The notes under the pieces are model-generated. The model was not told the origin of the DNA. It saw only the letters and a program-made list of their open reading frames with translations, and did not search any database. Position numbers and translations under genes: made by a program. A stretch of 64,000 bases of DNA, taken from NCBI GenBank assembly GCA_016870115.1, contig VGCH01000002.1, forward strand, positions 62,001 to 126,000, read 5' to 3'. This document shows, piece by piece, positions 25,863-34,711 of this stretch; the stretch's first letter is position 1, and each line of letters starts with the position of its first letter. The DNA comes from Alphaproteobacteria bacterium. GTDB taxonomy: Bacteria; Pseudomonadota; Alphaproteobacteria; Reyranellales; Reyranellaceae.

Positions 25863-27000
25863 GTTGCGGCACTTTCGACGGCGTAGATCTCGGGCAAGTG
25901 GCGGGCAATGCAGCGCCAGCGAGCGCCATTCTCGCGCCCCATCCAGAGTTCCCCCGAAGTCATGCCGAGATAGAGACCGACCGGCGCGCCATCATCGACG
26001 CACATCGCCTGCCGCTTCACCGTCCACCAAGCTTGGCTCGTCGGCAGACCGTCGTCGTAACGTTGCCAGCGTCGCCCGCCGTCGCGCGTCCCGTAGACCG
26101 CCGGTCTGCCCTCCGGGCTGGTGCGTGGCCACACCGTGTCGGCATCCATCGGGAACACCCAGGCGCGATCGGCGTCGCGCGGATGCACCGCCATGTTGAA
26201 GCCGATATCGCCCACGCGCGCAGGCATCGACGTGCCGACGCGGCGCCAGCGCGTGGCGGGCCTGTCGAGGCGATAGATGCCGCAATGGTTCTGTTGCCAC
26301 AGCCGGTCGGGGTTCGAGGGCGCGAGCCGCACGCAATGGGGGTCATGGAAGGCGAGATTGGTTGCATCGAAGCCGTCCACGACCTCCATGCCGTCGCTCA
26401 ACGGCGTCCAGCTCGCGCCAGCGTCGCGCGACTCATGGACCCCGCCGCTCGACATGCCGAGATAGAGATGGTTGGCGTCTCTGGGGTCGACGATCACCGA
26501 ATGCAGTTTGGGCCCATCGGCGTGCCGTCCTGCTCGCCGCCGAACAGAGCCAGGATCGCTGGATTGTCGTTGAAGCCCGCGACGGGCGCCCAGCCCGCGC
26601 CGCCATCGTCGCTGCGGAACAGACCCTGTGGCGAGGTCCCGGCGTACCAGACGCCGGGCTGGCTCGGATGACCCGGCGTCAGCCAGAAGCTGTGGTCGAC
26701 GGCACGACCCATTTGGCTCGCCGCCGCGCGCGCGAAAGCCGGCGGCCGCGCGGCCTCTTTCCAACTGCGGCCAAAATCGGTCGAGCGGAAGATGGTGGGG
26801 CCGAGATGACCGGTCTTGGCCGCGACTAGCAGCGTGCGACGATCGCGCGGGTCCAGCACGGCGTGGCTCACGATATGGCCGAGATGGTGCGGACCCTTGA
26901 GGCGCCAGCTTCGCCGTCCGCTATTTGCCCACGCGAGCCAAAGGCCCTTGCGGGTCGAGATCAGGAGCATCGTCGAATCGCGGGCTGAGCGGCGAGACAT
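25859..27000 (-). pseudogene. Sialidase/YCF48-like beta-propeller protein, frameshifted
   Basis: Two overlapping frames together encode one ~380-residue protein of the exo-sialidase/BNR-repeat type. Asp-box-like repeats such as STDFGRSWKE, SDDGGAGWAP, SRDAGASWTP and TRDGGRRWQR mark the propeller blades. The first frame runs to about 26500 and the second takes over at GPKLHSVIVDP. The shift maps to a TTT run at 26507-26509 (AAA on the coding strand), where one missing base explains it. A sequencing slip, a real lesion or programmed slippage are possible. No signal peptide. It is coupled to the downstream MoaD-like gene. Confidence 0.75.
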
Positions 27001-27055
27001 GAGGCGAGCTTAGTACGGCGCGCCTCTAGTGTCGTCCAGAGTGCCGAAGAGGCAA

Positions 27056-27144
27056 GGTCCTTCGCTTCGCTCAGGACGACGGGTGTGTCGCCAACGCTGT
27101 CGTCCTGAGCGGAGCGGCCCGCAGGGTCGCGCAGTCGAAGGACC
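27056..27144. repeat. Intergenic inverted repeat (REP-like)
   Basis: GGTCCTTCG plus CTTCGCTCAGGACGAC on the left is mirrored by GTCGTCCTGAGCGGA and TCGAAGGACC on the right, so the whole 89-bp element can fold on itself. A shortened copy of the same core is found at 62154-62178. Elements with a CCTGAGCG...AAGGACC core are frequent between alphaproteobacterial genes. It lies between the propeller and gamma-glutamyltransferase genes and may end their transcripts. Confidence 0.8.
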
Positions 27145-27194
27145 TATCGTTTGTCGCGATGTCGATTGCCCGGCCGTCGATGTCGGGCGACGCC

Positions 27195-28892
27195 TCAGCC
27201 CGGCAAGACGAACCGGACGCCGGGGCGGGCGAGGCCGCCGCCGAGACCGGCGGCGGTGCCGTCGGCGCGCCAGCAGGCGGCGCCGGTCATCGTGCCGTCC
27301 TCGTCGAAGGCAATGCCGTTCATGCCGCCCGCGACAGTGGGCATGCGCTGCACGCGGTGGCCCTTGGCTTCGAGACCGGAGCGCACGGTCTCGTCGAACG
27401 CCGGTTCGATCTCGAGCGTGGGGCCTTCGGTCCAGACGCGCGGCGCCTCGACCGCTTCCTGCAGGCTCATGCCATGGTCGATGAGATTGACCAATGCCTG
27501 CAGCGCCGAGGGGAAGATCTTGCGGCCGCCCGGCAGACCCAACGCCACCCGCACGCGGCCGTCTTTCAGCGCCATCGTGGGCGACATCGAGGTCGTCACG
27601 CGCTTGCCCGGCGCGATCGACAGCGCGCGGCCGGGGTGCGGGTCGAAATTGTTCATGTAGTTGTTGGGGATCATGCCGGTGCCCGGCACTACGATGCGCG
27701 CGCCAAAGAGGCTGTTGATGGTCTGGGTCGTGCAGACGACATTGCCCTCGGCGTCGGCGGTCGTGAGATGCGTGGTGTCGCTGCCCTCGGCGGCGGCACG
27801 GGTCGGCGCCTCGCCATCGCGCCAGTCGCGCGCCCGAGCGGGGTCGATCTCCGCACGCCGGCGCGCGGCCTCGTCTTTGGAAAGAAGCTGCTCGACGGGA
27901 ACCGCGACATAGTCCGGATCGCCGCTGGCGCGGGCACGGTCGGCGAAGGCGATCTTCAGCGTCTCCGCCAACAGATGCAGCGTCGCCACGGTGCCGAAGC
28001 CAAGCGTCGCGATATCGTGGCCTTCCAGGATGTTCAGCATCTGGGCGATGTGCAGGCCCGAAGCGGCCGGCGGCGGCGGTCCCAGCACCTCCCAGCCGCG
28101 ATAGAGCCCGCGGATCGGCGCCCGCTCCTTCACGCGGTAGTCGACGAGATCGCCGCGCGCCAGCGAGCCGCCGCCCTTGGCGATGCAGTCGATCAGGAGA
28201 TCGCCCAGCGCGCCGCCATGCAGCGCGGCCGCGCCCTCACGCGCCACAAGGCGCAGCGCGTCGGCGTAGGCGCCCTGCACCAGTCGCGCGCCGGCCTTGA
28301 GCGGGGTTCCGCCGGGCAGCAGCAGCGCCTGGGCCGGCTTGTCCATCGCGAGGTCCGGGGCGGCGACACCGATGCAGTCCGCGAGATAGGGCGTGACGGT
28401 AAAGCCGCGCGCGGCATGTCGAATCGCGGGCTCGATCACGTCGGCGAGCGGGAGCCGGCCGAAGCGCGCCAGTACCTCGCACCAGACCAGGAGCGAGCCG
28501 GGTGTGGCGACGGATTGCGGCCCCACCAGGTTTTCGCGCCCGGCCGAGTCGAACAGCTCCGCGGGCGCGCCCGGCGTGGGGCGGAACATGTCGGGCCGAC
28601 CGGCGGCCGGAACGGCGCTCATCCCGTCCAGGATTCGGTGCGCGCCGTCGGCCGTGCGGATGTGGCAGGTCGTGCCGCCGACCAGGCCCACCATCATCGG
28701 TTCGACCACGGTCAGCGCGAATTGGGCGGCGACCGCGGCGTCGATCGCATTGCCGCCCGCCGCCAGCATCTCGATACCGGCGGCGGTCGCGAGCGGATGG
28801 TTGGTCACGACCATGCCGCGCGCGCCGCGGGCGGGCGTCTTCTCGCAAACATGTCGCGTGCCGGCGCGGGCGCGCCAATCTTTCGGGGTCAT
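27195..28892 (-). CDS. ggt: Gamma-glutamyltransferase
   Basis: A 565-residue Ntn-hydrolase that breaks or transfers gamma-glutamyl bonds (glutathione, gamma-glutamyl amines). The self-cleaving threonine is T373 in GSDTTHLTTAD. The large-subunit start GMVVTNHPLATAAGIEML and the small-subunit IPNNYMNNFDP and PGGRKIFPSALQ blocks fit. There is no signal peptide, so this is a cytoplasmic GGT-like form, as used in polyamine or xenobiotic conjugate breakdown. The chosen ATG has GGAGA upstream; a 36-codon longer frame has no homologous look. Confidence 0.9.
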   Translation of the reverse strand: MTPKDWRARAGTRHVCEKTPARGARGMVVTNHPLATAAGIEMLAAGGNAIDAAVAAQFALTVVEPMMVGLVGGTTCHIRTADGAHRILDGMSAVPAAGRPDMFRPTPGAPAELFDSAGRENLVGPQSVATPGSLLVWCEVLARFGRLPLADVIEPAIRHAARGFTVTPYLADCIGVAAPDLAMDKPAQALLLPGGTPLKAGARLVQGAYADALRLVAREGAAALHGGALGDLLIDCIAKGGGSLARGDLVDYRVKERAPIRGLYRGWEVLGPPPPAASGLHIAQMLNILEGHDIATLGFGTVATLHLLAETLKIAFADRARASGDPDYVAVPVEQLLSKDEAARRRAEIDPARARDWRDGEAPTRAAAEGSDTTHLTTADAEGNVVCTTQTINSLFGARIVVPGTGMIPNNYMNNFDPHPGRALSIAPGKRVTTSMSPTMALKDGRVRVALGLPGGRKIFPSALQALVNLIDHGMSLQEAVEAPRVWTEGPTLEIEPAFDETVRSGLEAKGHRVQRMPTVAGGMNGIAFDEDGTMTGAACWRADGTAAGLGGGLARPGVRFVLPG

Positions 28893-29032
28893 GGTTTCTC
28901 CGGCCGAGATTGCGGCGTGGCGATACTCTAGCGCCGGACATGGCGCCCTGACGAGCCAACCGCGCGCCCGTCCTTGCCAGCGCGGGGCGAGGTTCGGCAC
29001 TGTGCGGACTTCAGTCCCGTGAGGTCCGCCCC

Positions 29033-30421
29033 ATGTCGCTCCCGTTTGTCGATCGCGCCGCCGGCGCGCTGCCCCTGCATTTTGTTCCGGTCAAGGGTTG
29101 GCGGGCGTGGCTGAAGGAACGGTCGGCCACGCACCGCGCTTGGCTTGCCAGCAACGGAGTCACGGGCAAGGCGGGCGATCTCGCGCTGTTGCCCGGGCGC
29201 GACGGCAAGATCGCGGCGGCAGTGCGGGTGCTTCCCGACGCCGCCAGCCTGTGGGACTTCGGCGATCTCGGCACGCGCCTGCCGGCGGGTGCCTGGCGCT
29301 TCGTCGGCGCGACCGCGCCGGTCGATCCGACCGACGCCATGACCGCGATCGGGCTCGGCCTCTGGCGGTTCGCGCGCTATCGCAAGCCGGACACCAAGCC
29401 CGGCCCGCGCTTTGTGTGGCCCGAGGGCGCCGACAAGGCGCGCGCGATCGCGGCGATCGAGGCGATCTCGATGGCGCGCGACCTCATCACCACGCCGGCC
29501 GGCGATCTCGGCCCCGCCGAACTCGCCGAGGCGGCTCAGACGCTCGCCAAAGCGCACAAGGCGCGGTTCAGCGTGATCGTGGGCGAGGAGCTTCTTAAGA
29601 AGAACTGGCCGATGGTCCATGCGGTCGGCCGGGCCAGCAGCCGCGCGCCGCGTCTGATCGATCTGGTGTGGGGCCGCGAGGGCGATCCGCGGGTGACGCT
29701 GGTCGGCAAGGGCGTGTGCTTCGATTCCGGCGGCCTCGATCTCAAGCCCGCGGCCGGCATGCTGATGATGAAAAAGGACATGGGCGGCGCCGCCACGGTG
29801 CTCGCCGTCGCCTCGATGGTGATGGCGGCGAAGCTGCCGGTGCGGCTGCGCGTCCTGGTACCGGCGGTCGAGAACGCCGTTTCGGGCAACGCCTTCCGGC
29901 CGCTGGATGTGGTGCCGACGCGCAAGGGGCTCAATGTCGAGATCGGCAACACCGATGCCGAGGGCCGGCTGATCCTGTGCGATGCGTTGCACGAGGCGGC
30001 GTCGGAGAAGCCCGCCATGATCCTCGACTGCGCGACGCTGACGGGCGCGGCGCGGGTGGCGCTGGGCACCGACCTGCCGGCGCTGTTCTGCAACAACGAT
30101 GCGCTCGCGGCCGATCTGCTGGTCGAGGGCGTGCGGCTCGCCGATCCGATGTGGCGTCTGCCGCTGCATCCGCCCTATCGCCGGGCGCTCGACAGCAAGG
30201 TGGCCGACATCAACAGCGCGCCGAATGACGGATTCGGCGGGGCCATCACCGCGGCGCTCTATCTCAAGGAGTTCGTGCCCGACGACGTGCCGTGGGCGCA
30301 TCTCGACATGATGGCGTGGAACCGGGTGTCGCGGCCGGGCCGGCCCGAGGGCGGCGAGGCGCAGGCGGCGCGCGCCCTGTTCGCGGTTATCGCGCGGCGC
30401 TTCGGTCGACAGGCAGGTTGA
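29033..30421 (+). CDS. Leucyl aminopeptidase-family protein (M17)
   Basis: A 462-residue M17 zinc aminopeptidase. Active-site blocks are complete: VGKGVCFDSGGLDLKPA, MKKDMGGAA, VSGNAFRPLDVV and the signature NTDAEGRLIL. The C-terminal domain has normal length and the N-terminal domain is rather divergent, as in the cytosolic PepA-like branch. It is divergent from gamma-glutamyltransferase (140 bp), and peptide recycling from glutathione-type compounds would unite the two. Its 3' end overlaps the convergent glycosyltransferase gene by 35 bp. Confidence 0.92.
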   Translation: MSLPFVDRAAGALPLHFVPVKGWRAWLKERSATHRAWLASNGVTGKAGDLALLPGRDGKIAAAVRVLPDAASLWDFGDLGTRLPAGAWRFVGATAPVDPTDAMTAIGLGLWRFARYRKPDTKPGPRFVWPEGADKARAIAAIEAISMARDLITTPAGDLGPAELAEAAQTLAKAHKARFSVIVGEELLKKNWPMVHAVGRASSRAPRLIDLVWGREGDPRVTLVGKGVCFDSGGLDLKPAAGMLMMKKDMGGAATVLAVASMVMAAKLPVRLRVLVPAVENAVSGNAFRPLDVVPTRKGLNVEIGNTDAEGRLILCDALHEAASEKPAMILDCATLTGAARVALGTDLPALFCNNDALAADLLVEGVRLADPMWRLPLHPPYRRALDSKVADINSAPNDGFGGAITAALYLKEFVPDDVPWAHLDMMAWNRVSRPGRPEGGEAQAARALFAVIARRFGRQAG

Positions 30422-31556
30422 GCTCGCGCACCATCAGGTCGGCCAGCGGCTCCAGCCGCGAGGCGCGCGGCAGGCGTGGCGCGGCGAGAATGCGCTCGAC
30501 CAGATCGGGCGTGGTCCTGAGGCAATTCACCGGCATGGCCGCCGCCATCTCGTCGCGCCAGCTGCGGAAGCGCGGCGTCTCGATCGGCACCAGGATCGGC
30601 AGACCATGCTCGATGAAGGCGGCGGCGGTGCCGCTCTTGCCGAACTGGGCGAGCGACGTCGTGGTGATGCCGAGATCGAGCGAGTTGATGTACTGGCTGA
30701 TGGTGAGCGTGTCGCTCGCGCCGAAATCGATCAGCCCATGCTCCGGACCGAATCGCGCCTTCCAGGCGTGCCAGTCCGGCCGGTCCGCGCCGATGCCGAT
30801 ATTGACGATGCAGAGCCGGCGGCCCTTGCGGTGCGCCACCTCTCGCAGGGTCGGCAAAAGGCCGGGCAGGTCGAGGTCGCGATAGAGGCTGCCGAAAAGG
30901 CCGACCAGATAGAGACCGTTGAGCCCCTGCGGCCCCGGATCGAAACCGCGATCGCGCAGTCCCTGGGGCAGCCAGCCGGACGCGTCGGTGTCCTGCACCG
31001 GCACATTGCCGAAATGCGGGACGATCGCGGTCGGCATGCCGTAGGCCGCCAGCATCGCGTGATAGAGCGGGTTGGTGGACCACATGCGCACCGGCGCAAG
31101 GTCGTGCATCAGGAGCTGAATCACCCGGCGCTGGCTGAACCCCACCAGCCGGTTCCAGTAGCTGGCGCCGGCCTCCTCGCCGATCCAGGTTTCGTGGAAC
31201 AGGACGGAGACCGGGCGACCGCTGGTCATTTCCGGCAGCTCGACGGGGGCGCGGCTTGCCACGCCCTTGAGGTCGAGCGCATAGGCGGCGAACCCGAAAT
31301 TGACATGCGTCGCGCCGACCTCGTCCAGGAAGGTGCGGCCGAGCGCGGTGCGCTCGGGGAAGGGCATGTGTCGGGGCAGGCGCAAGATCTCGAACCCGCC
31401 ATCCTCGGCCTCCGCGCGCGCACGCAGCGGTTCGCGCACGAAATCGTCGGCGTGGGCGAGAATGGCGGTCGACACGCCGCGTCGCGCCAGCGCGCCCGCC
31501 AGCCTTCTGGTGTAGTCGCCGATACCGTCGCGCCGAGGCTCCAGACCGCCGATCAC
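30387..31556 (-). CDS. Glycosyltransferase-like protein (GT4/GT-B type)
   Basis: A 389-residue protein with a GT-B glycosyltransferase look: it opens with GGLEPRRDGIGDYTRRLAGAL, the usual glycine-rich first loop, and has NIGIGADRPDW and a late GLPILVPIETPRF region. The donor-binding E-x7-E motif is not clear, so it may be inactive or specialised. Start is GTG; a slightly longer frame to the upstream gene is possible. It is the last gene after TAXI-TRAP and ghrA on the same strand (20 bp gap), an odd companion for a transporter operon. Confidence 0.65.
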   Translation of the reverse strand: MIGGLEPRRDGIGDYTRRLAGALARRGVSTAILAHADDFVREPLRARAEAEDGGFEILRLPRHMPFPERTALGRTFLDEVGATHVNFGFAAYALDLKGVASRAPVELPEMTSGRPVSVLFHETWIGEEAGASYWNRLVGFSQRRVIQLLMHDLAPVRMWSTNPLYHAMLAAYGMPTAIVPHFGNVPVQDTDASGWLPQGLRDRGFDPGPQGLNGLYLVGLFGSLYRDLDLPGLLPTLREVAHRKGRRLCIVNIGIGADRPDWHAWKARFGPEHGLIDFGASDTLTISQYINSLDLGITTTSLAQFGKSGTAAAFIEHGLPILVPIETPRFRSWRDEMAAAMPVNCLRTTPDLVERILAAPRLPRASRLEPLADLMVRELNLPVDRSAAR

Positions 31557-31576
31557 GATCGCGAGAGACCTTAGAC

Positions 31577-32512
31577 TCAGTAGCCGGCTTGAGGGTCGAC
31601 CTGATGCAGGAGCGGCAGGCCAGCGCGTCGGCGCCGGATGTTTTCTATCACTGCCGGCGAGGCAGTGCGAGGGTTCGTGGCGCCGGCGATGTGTGGCGTT
31701 AGGGCGATGCGGTCGTGCGTCCAGAACGGGTGGTCGGCGGGCAGCGGCTCGGTGTTGGCGACATCGAGAGCCGCGCCGGCGAGCTGGCCGCTGTCGAGAG
31801 CCGCGAGCAGCGCCTCGTCCACGACATGGCCGCCGCGCGCGATATTGATGAAGTAGGCCCCGCGCGGCAGGGCGGCGAAGGCGGCGGCATCGAGCAGGCC
31901 GCGCGTGTCGCGGGTGAGCGGCAGAACATCGACCAGGATGTCGCTGCGGCCGAGGAAGGTGCCCAGACGGTCGCGGCCGGCGAAGACCTCGATGCCGTCG
32001 AGCGTCCGCGGGGTGCGGCTCCAGCCGGCGACGGGAAAGCCCAGGAGCGCGAACTTGCGCGCCACATCCTGGCCGATCGCGCCCAAGCCCATCACGCCGA
32101 CGCGGCGATGCAGCGTGTCGACGAACGGCTCGGGCCGCCAGCGTCGGGCGCGCTGGCTCGCGGCGTACTTGTCGATGTCGCGATGGTGGCGCAACGCCCA
32201 GAAGAGCGCGTACTCGCTCATCTGGCCGACCAGCCCCTCGTCCATGATGCGCACGATGGGCACGCCGGCCGGCAGCCGGTCGTCGGCCAGCAGGTGGTCG
32301 ACGCCCATGCCGAGCGAGACGATCAGCTTGAGGTTGGGGAAGGTCGCGATCAGGCCGGGCGGCGGCTTCCAGGCCAGCGCGACCTCGATGTCCTCGAGCC
32401 GGCCGAGCGCGCCGAGCGGACGGAAATCGACCGGACCGAGCCCGGCCTCGAGCACGGCCTTCCAGGGCGGGCCATCGGAGTCGCGGCTGATATAGGCGAT
32501 GGCACCGGTCAT
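31577..32512 (-). CDS. Glyoxylate/hydroxypyruvate reductase A-like 2-hydroxyacid dehydrogenase
   Basis: A 311-residue D-2-hydroxyacid dehydrogenase of the GhrA branch. The NAD(P) loop GVMGLGAIGQDVARK and the catalytic set are present: Arg in NIARGGHVVDE, Glu in ANTEPLPADHPFW and His in LTPHIAGAT. It would reduce glyoxylate, hydroxypyruvate or a similar keto-acid. It begins four bases after the TRAP permease stop, so the imported compound is plausibly a 2-hydroxy- or 2-keto-acid; that link is inference. Confidence 0.85.
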   Translation of the reverse strand: MTGAIAYISRDSDGPPWKAVLEAGLGPVDFRPLGALGRLEDIEVALAWKPPPGLIATFPNLKLIVSLGMGVDHLLADDRLPAGVPIVRIMDEGLVGQMSEYALFWALRHHRDIDKYAASQRARRWRPEPFVDTLHRRVGVMGLGAIGQDVARKFALLGFPVAGWSRTPRTLDGIEVFAGRDRLGTFLGRSDILVDVLPLTRDTRGLLDAAAFAALPRGAYFINIARGGHVVDEALLAALDSGQLAGAALDVANTEPLPADHPFWTHDRIALTPHIAGATNPRTASPAVIENIRRRRAGLPLLHQVDPQAGY

Positions 32513-32516
32513 GGGA

Positions 32517-34565
32517 TCACGCGGTTCGCGAGGAGAACACGTAACGCTGCAACGCCCAGGCGACGCCCGCCAGGGCGACGCCGGCGATGTCGGTGACGGT
32601 TCCCGGGACCATCAGCGCGAACGCGCCGGCGCCCAGCACCACGCGGGGCACGGTGGCCAGCCGACCGGCGAACCAGCCCTCGGTGGCGCAGGCCAGCAGC
32701 CAGACGCCGACCGCCGCGGTCGCGAACACATGGGCGATCTCAAGGAAAGTGCCCTGGCCCAGGAGCACGGGGCTGTAGAAGAACATGAACGGCACGATGA
32801 AGGTGGCGAGCCCCATCTTGACGGCGATCCAGGAGGTCTTCCAGGCATCGCCCTTGGCCATGCCGGCGGCGGCGATGGACGCGACGGCGACCGGCGGCGT
32901 GATCGCCGACAGCACCGCGAAGTAGAAGATGAACATGTGTGCCACGAGCTTGGGCACACCGATCTGCTGGAGGCCCGGCGCGACCACGGCGGCGGCGATC
33001 GCGTAAGCCGCGGTCGTCGGCATGCCCATGCCGAGGATGGTCACGATCACCATGGTGAAGAACATGGCGAGCAGCTGGTTCTGACCGGCCATCGCCTGCA
33101 TGATCTGCGCGAAGCGGCCGCCCACGCCGGTGAGCGCGATCACACCCACGATCACGCCGGCGGCGGCGCAGACCGACACCAGCTGGATCGAGTCCTTGGC
33201 GCCGGCTTCCAGCGCCTCGATGATCGCGCGCCCGCCCATCACGTTGTCTTTGCGTTTCCAGCTGATGCCGCCGGAGAAGGAGAATCCGTTCAGCCAGCTC
33301 ACCGCGATGCAGAGCGCCATGCCGAGGCCGGCCGCGAGGAAAGCCGAATAGCCCACGATGAAGGCCCAGATCAGCACCGCGATCGGCGCCAGCATGTAGA
33401 GCCGCACCAGGAGGGGTCCCAGCTTCGGCAGCTGGGCACGCGGGATGCCGCGCAGACCGTGCTTGGCGGCGTGGAGATCGCAGTGCGCGTAGCAGGCGAT
33501 GTAGAAGAGCAGGCAGGGAATGATCGCGGCGGCGGCGATCTCGGCGTACTTGATGCCGGTCGCCTCGGCCATGATGAAGGCCGCCGCACCCAGCACCGGC
33601 GGCGTGATCTGGCCGCCGGTCGAGGAGGTCGCCTCGATCGCTCCGGCGGTGTTCCGGTCGTAGCCGACACGCCGCATCATCGGGATGGTGACGGAGCCGG
33701 AGGCGACCACGTTGGCGACCGACGAGCCGCTCACCGAGCCGAACATGACGCCCGAGAGCACCGCGACCTTGGCCGGCCCGCCGCGCGCCCAGCCGACCAG
33801 CGCGACCGCGAGGTCGTTGAAATAGTCACCCGCCTTGGAGCGACCGAGGAAGGCGGCGAAGGCGGTGAACATGATGATGAAGGTCGAGGAGACCTCCAGC
33901 GTCGTGCCGAACACGCCGAGATTGCTGTAGATGTAGGGGAAGATGAACCAGGGGTCCTTGATCGACTTGTTGTGATAGAGCGCCGTGCCTTCGGGGAAGA
34001 TGTGCCCGAACATGGCGTAGAGCAGGAACACCGCGGCGATGATGGTGAGCGCATTGCCCGCGGTGCGGCGCGTCAACTCGAACAGGGTCGCGAGGCCGAC
34101 CAGGCTGTAGATCAGGTCGGGGTTCGAATAGAGCGCGCCCTGGTTCATCTGCAGGTCGTCGAGATTGCGCCACATGTAGACGGCGCAGCCGATCGCGAGC
34201 GCCATCAGCAGCCAGTCGTAAATCGGCACGCCCCGTGTGCCGCGGCCCTTGGCGATGGTGAAGAAGCCGAAGCCCAGCACGCCACCCCAGGCCAGATGGA
34301 TGGCGCGGAACAGCTCCTGGTCGAGGTTGGGCGAGACCGCCTTCACCAGCGCCCGGTTCAGCCCGAGCATGGTGTCGAGATCCTTGACGATCACCGGGCC
34401 GACCAGGATCCAGATGTGGAACCCGGTGAACAGGGCGCAGAGCCAGAAGAAGAGCGGCCGCTGCCACGAGTCGTGCTCGCGTCGTCCGCCGGCGTGCTCG
34501 AGGTCCTCGACGTCGATCTGGCCGACCTCGCGCGGGTCGGATGCCGCCTTGCTGTCTGTCGCCAT
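32517..34565 (-). CDS. TRAP transporter permease, fused small and large subunits (TAXI type)
   Basis: A 682-residue membrane protein joining the four-helix DctQ-like and the twelve-helix DctM-like parts, as in TAXI-type TRAP carriers, which are driven by ion gradients. Helical blocks with GQITPPVLGAAAFIMAE and GMGMPTTAAYAIAAAVVAPG are typical DctM motifs. A charged 40-residue N-terminus (DVEDLEHAGG) precedes the first helix. Start ATG has GGGGG upstream; an upstream in-frame ATG would overlap the terminator. The binding protein gene is directly upstream. Confidence 0.92.
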   Translation of the reverse strand: MATDSKAASDPREVGQIDVEDLEHAGGRREHDSWQRPLFFWLCALFTGFHIWILVGPVIVKDLDTMLGLNRALVKAVSPNLDQELFRAIHLAWGGVLGFGFFTIAKGRGTRGVPIYDWLLMALAIGCAVYMWRNLDDLQMNQGALYSNPDLIYSLVGLATLFELTRRTAGNALTIIAAVFLLYAMFGHIFPEGTALYHNKSIKDPWFIFPYIYSNLGVFGTTLEVSSTFIIMFTAFAAFLGRSKAGDYFNDLAVALVGWARGGPAKVAVLSGVMFGSVSGSSVANVVASGSVTIPMMRRVGYDRNTAGAIEATSSTGGQITPPVLGAAAFIMAEATGIKYAEIAAAAIIPCLLFYIACYAHCDLHAAKHGLRGIPRAQLPKLGPLLVRLYMLAPIAVLIWAFIVGYSAFLAAGLGMALCIAVSWLNGFSFSGGISWKRKDNVMGGRAIIEALEAGAKDSIQLVSVCAAAGVIVGVIALTGVGGRFAQIMQAMAGQNQLLAMFFTMVIVTILGMGMPTTAAYAIAAAVVAPGLQQIGVPKLVAHMFIFYFAVLSAITPPVAVASIAAAGMAKGDAWKTSWIAVKMGLATFIVPFMFFYSPVLLGQGTFLEIAHVFATAAVGVWLLACATEGWFAGRLATVPRVVLGAGAFALMVPGTVTDIAGVALAGVAWALQRYVFSSRTA

Positions 34566-34633
34566 GCTGCCCCCGCCCCTCGCCCCGGTGACCGTCTGGG
34601 GTGCGGCGTTCCGGCAAGCGATAGCCCTCAATA

Positions 34634-34664
34634 GCAAAACGCCCGCTCCGGGGGGAGCGGGCGT
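34634..34664 (-). terminator. Rho-independent terminator between TAXI binding protein and permease genes
   Basis: A perfect 10-bp stem ACGCCCGCTC/GAGCGGGCGT with a six-base loop is followed on the minus strand by TTTTGCTATT. Transcripts from the binding protein gene would partly stop here, giving more binding protein than permease. Confidence 0.8.
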
Positions 34665-34711
34665 CCTGTGCTGCGGGGTCGTGTCGCGGGGCCGGAACCC
34701 CCCGTCGCGGC

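Noticed and set aside
32499-34634. Very long open frame on the + strand opposite the TRAP permease gene
   Set aside because: Highly charged, His/Arg/Glu-rich translation with no domains; it is the antisense shadow of a clear permease. The same applies to the long + strand frames at 5558-7492, 7640-10123, 39693-41657 and 44828-46681.
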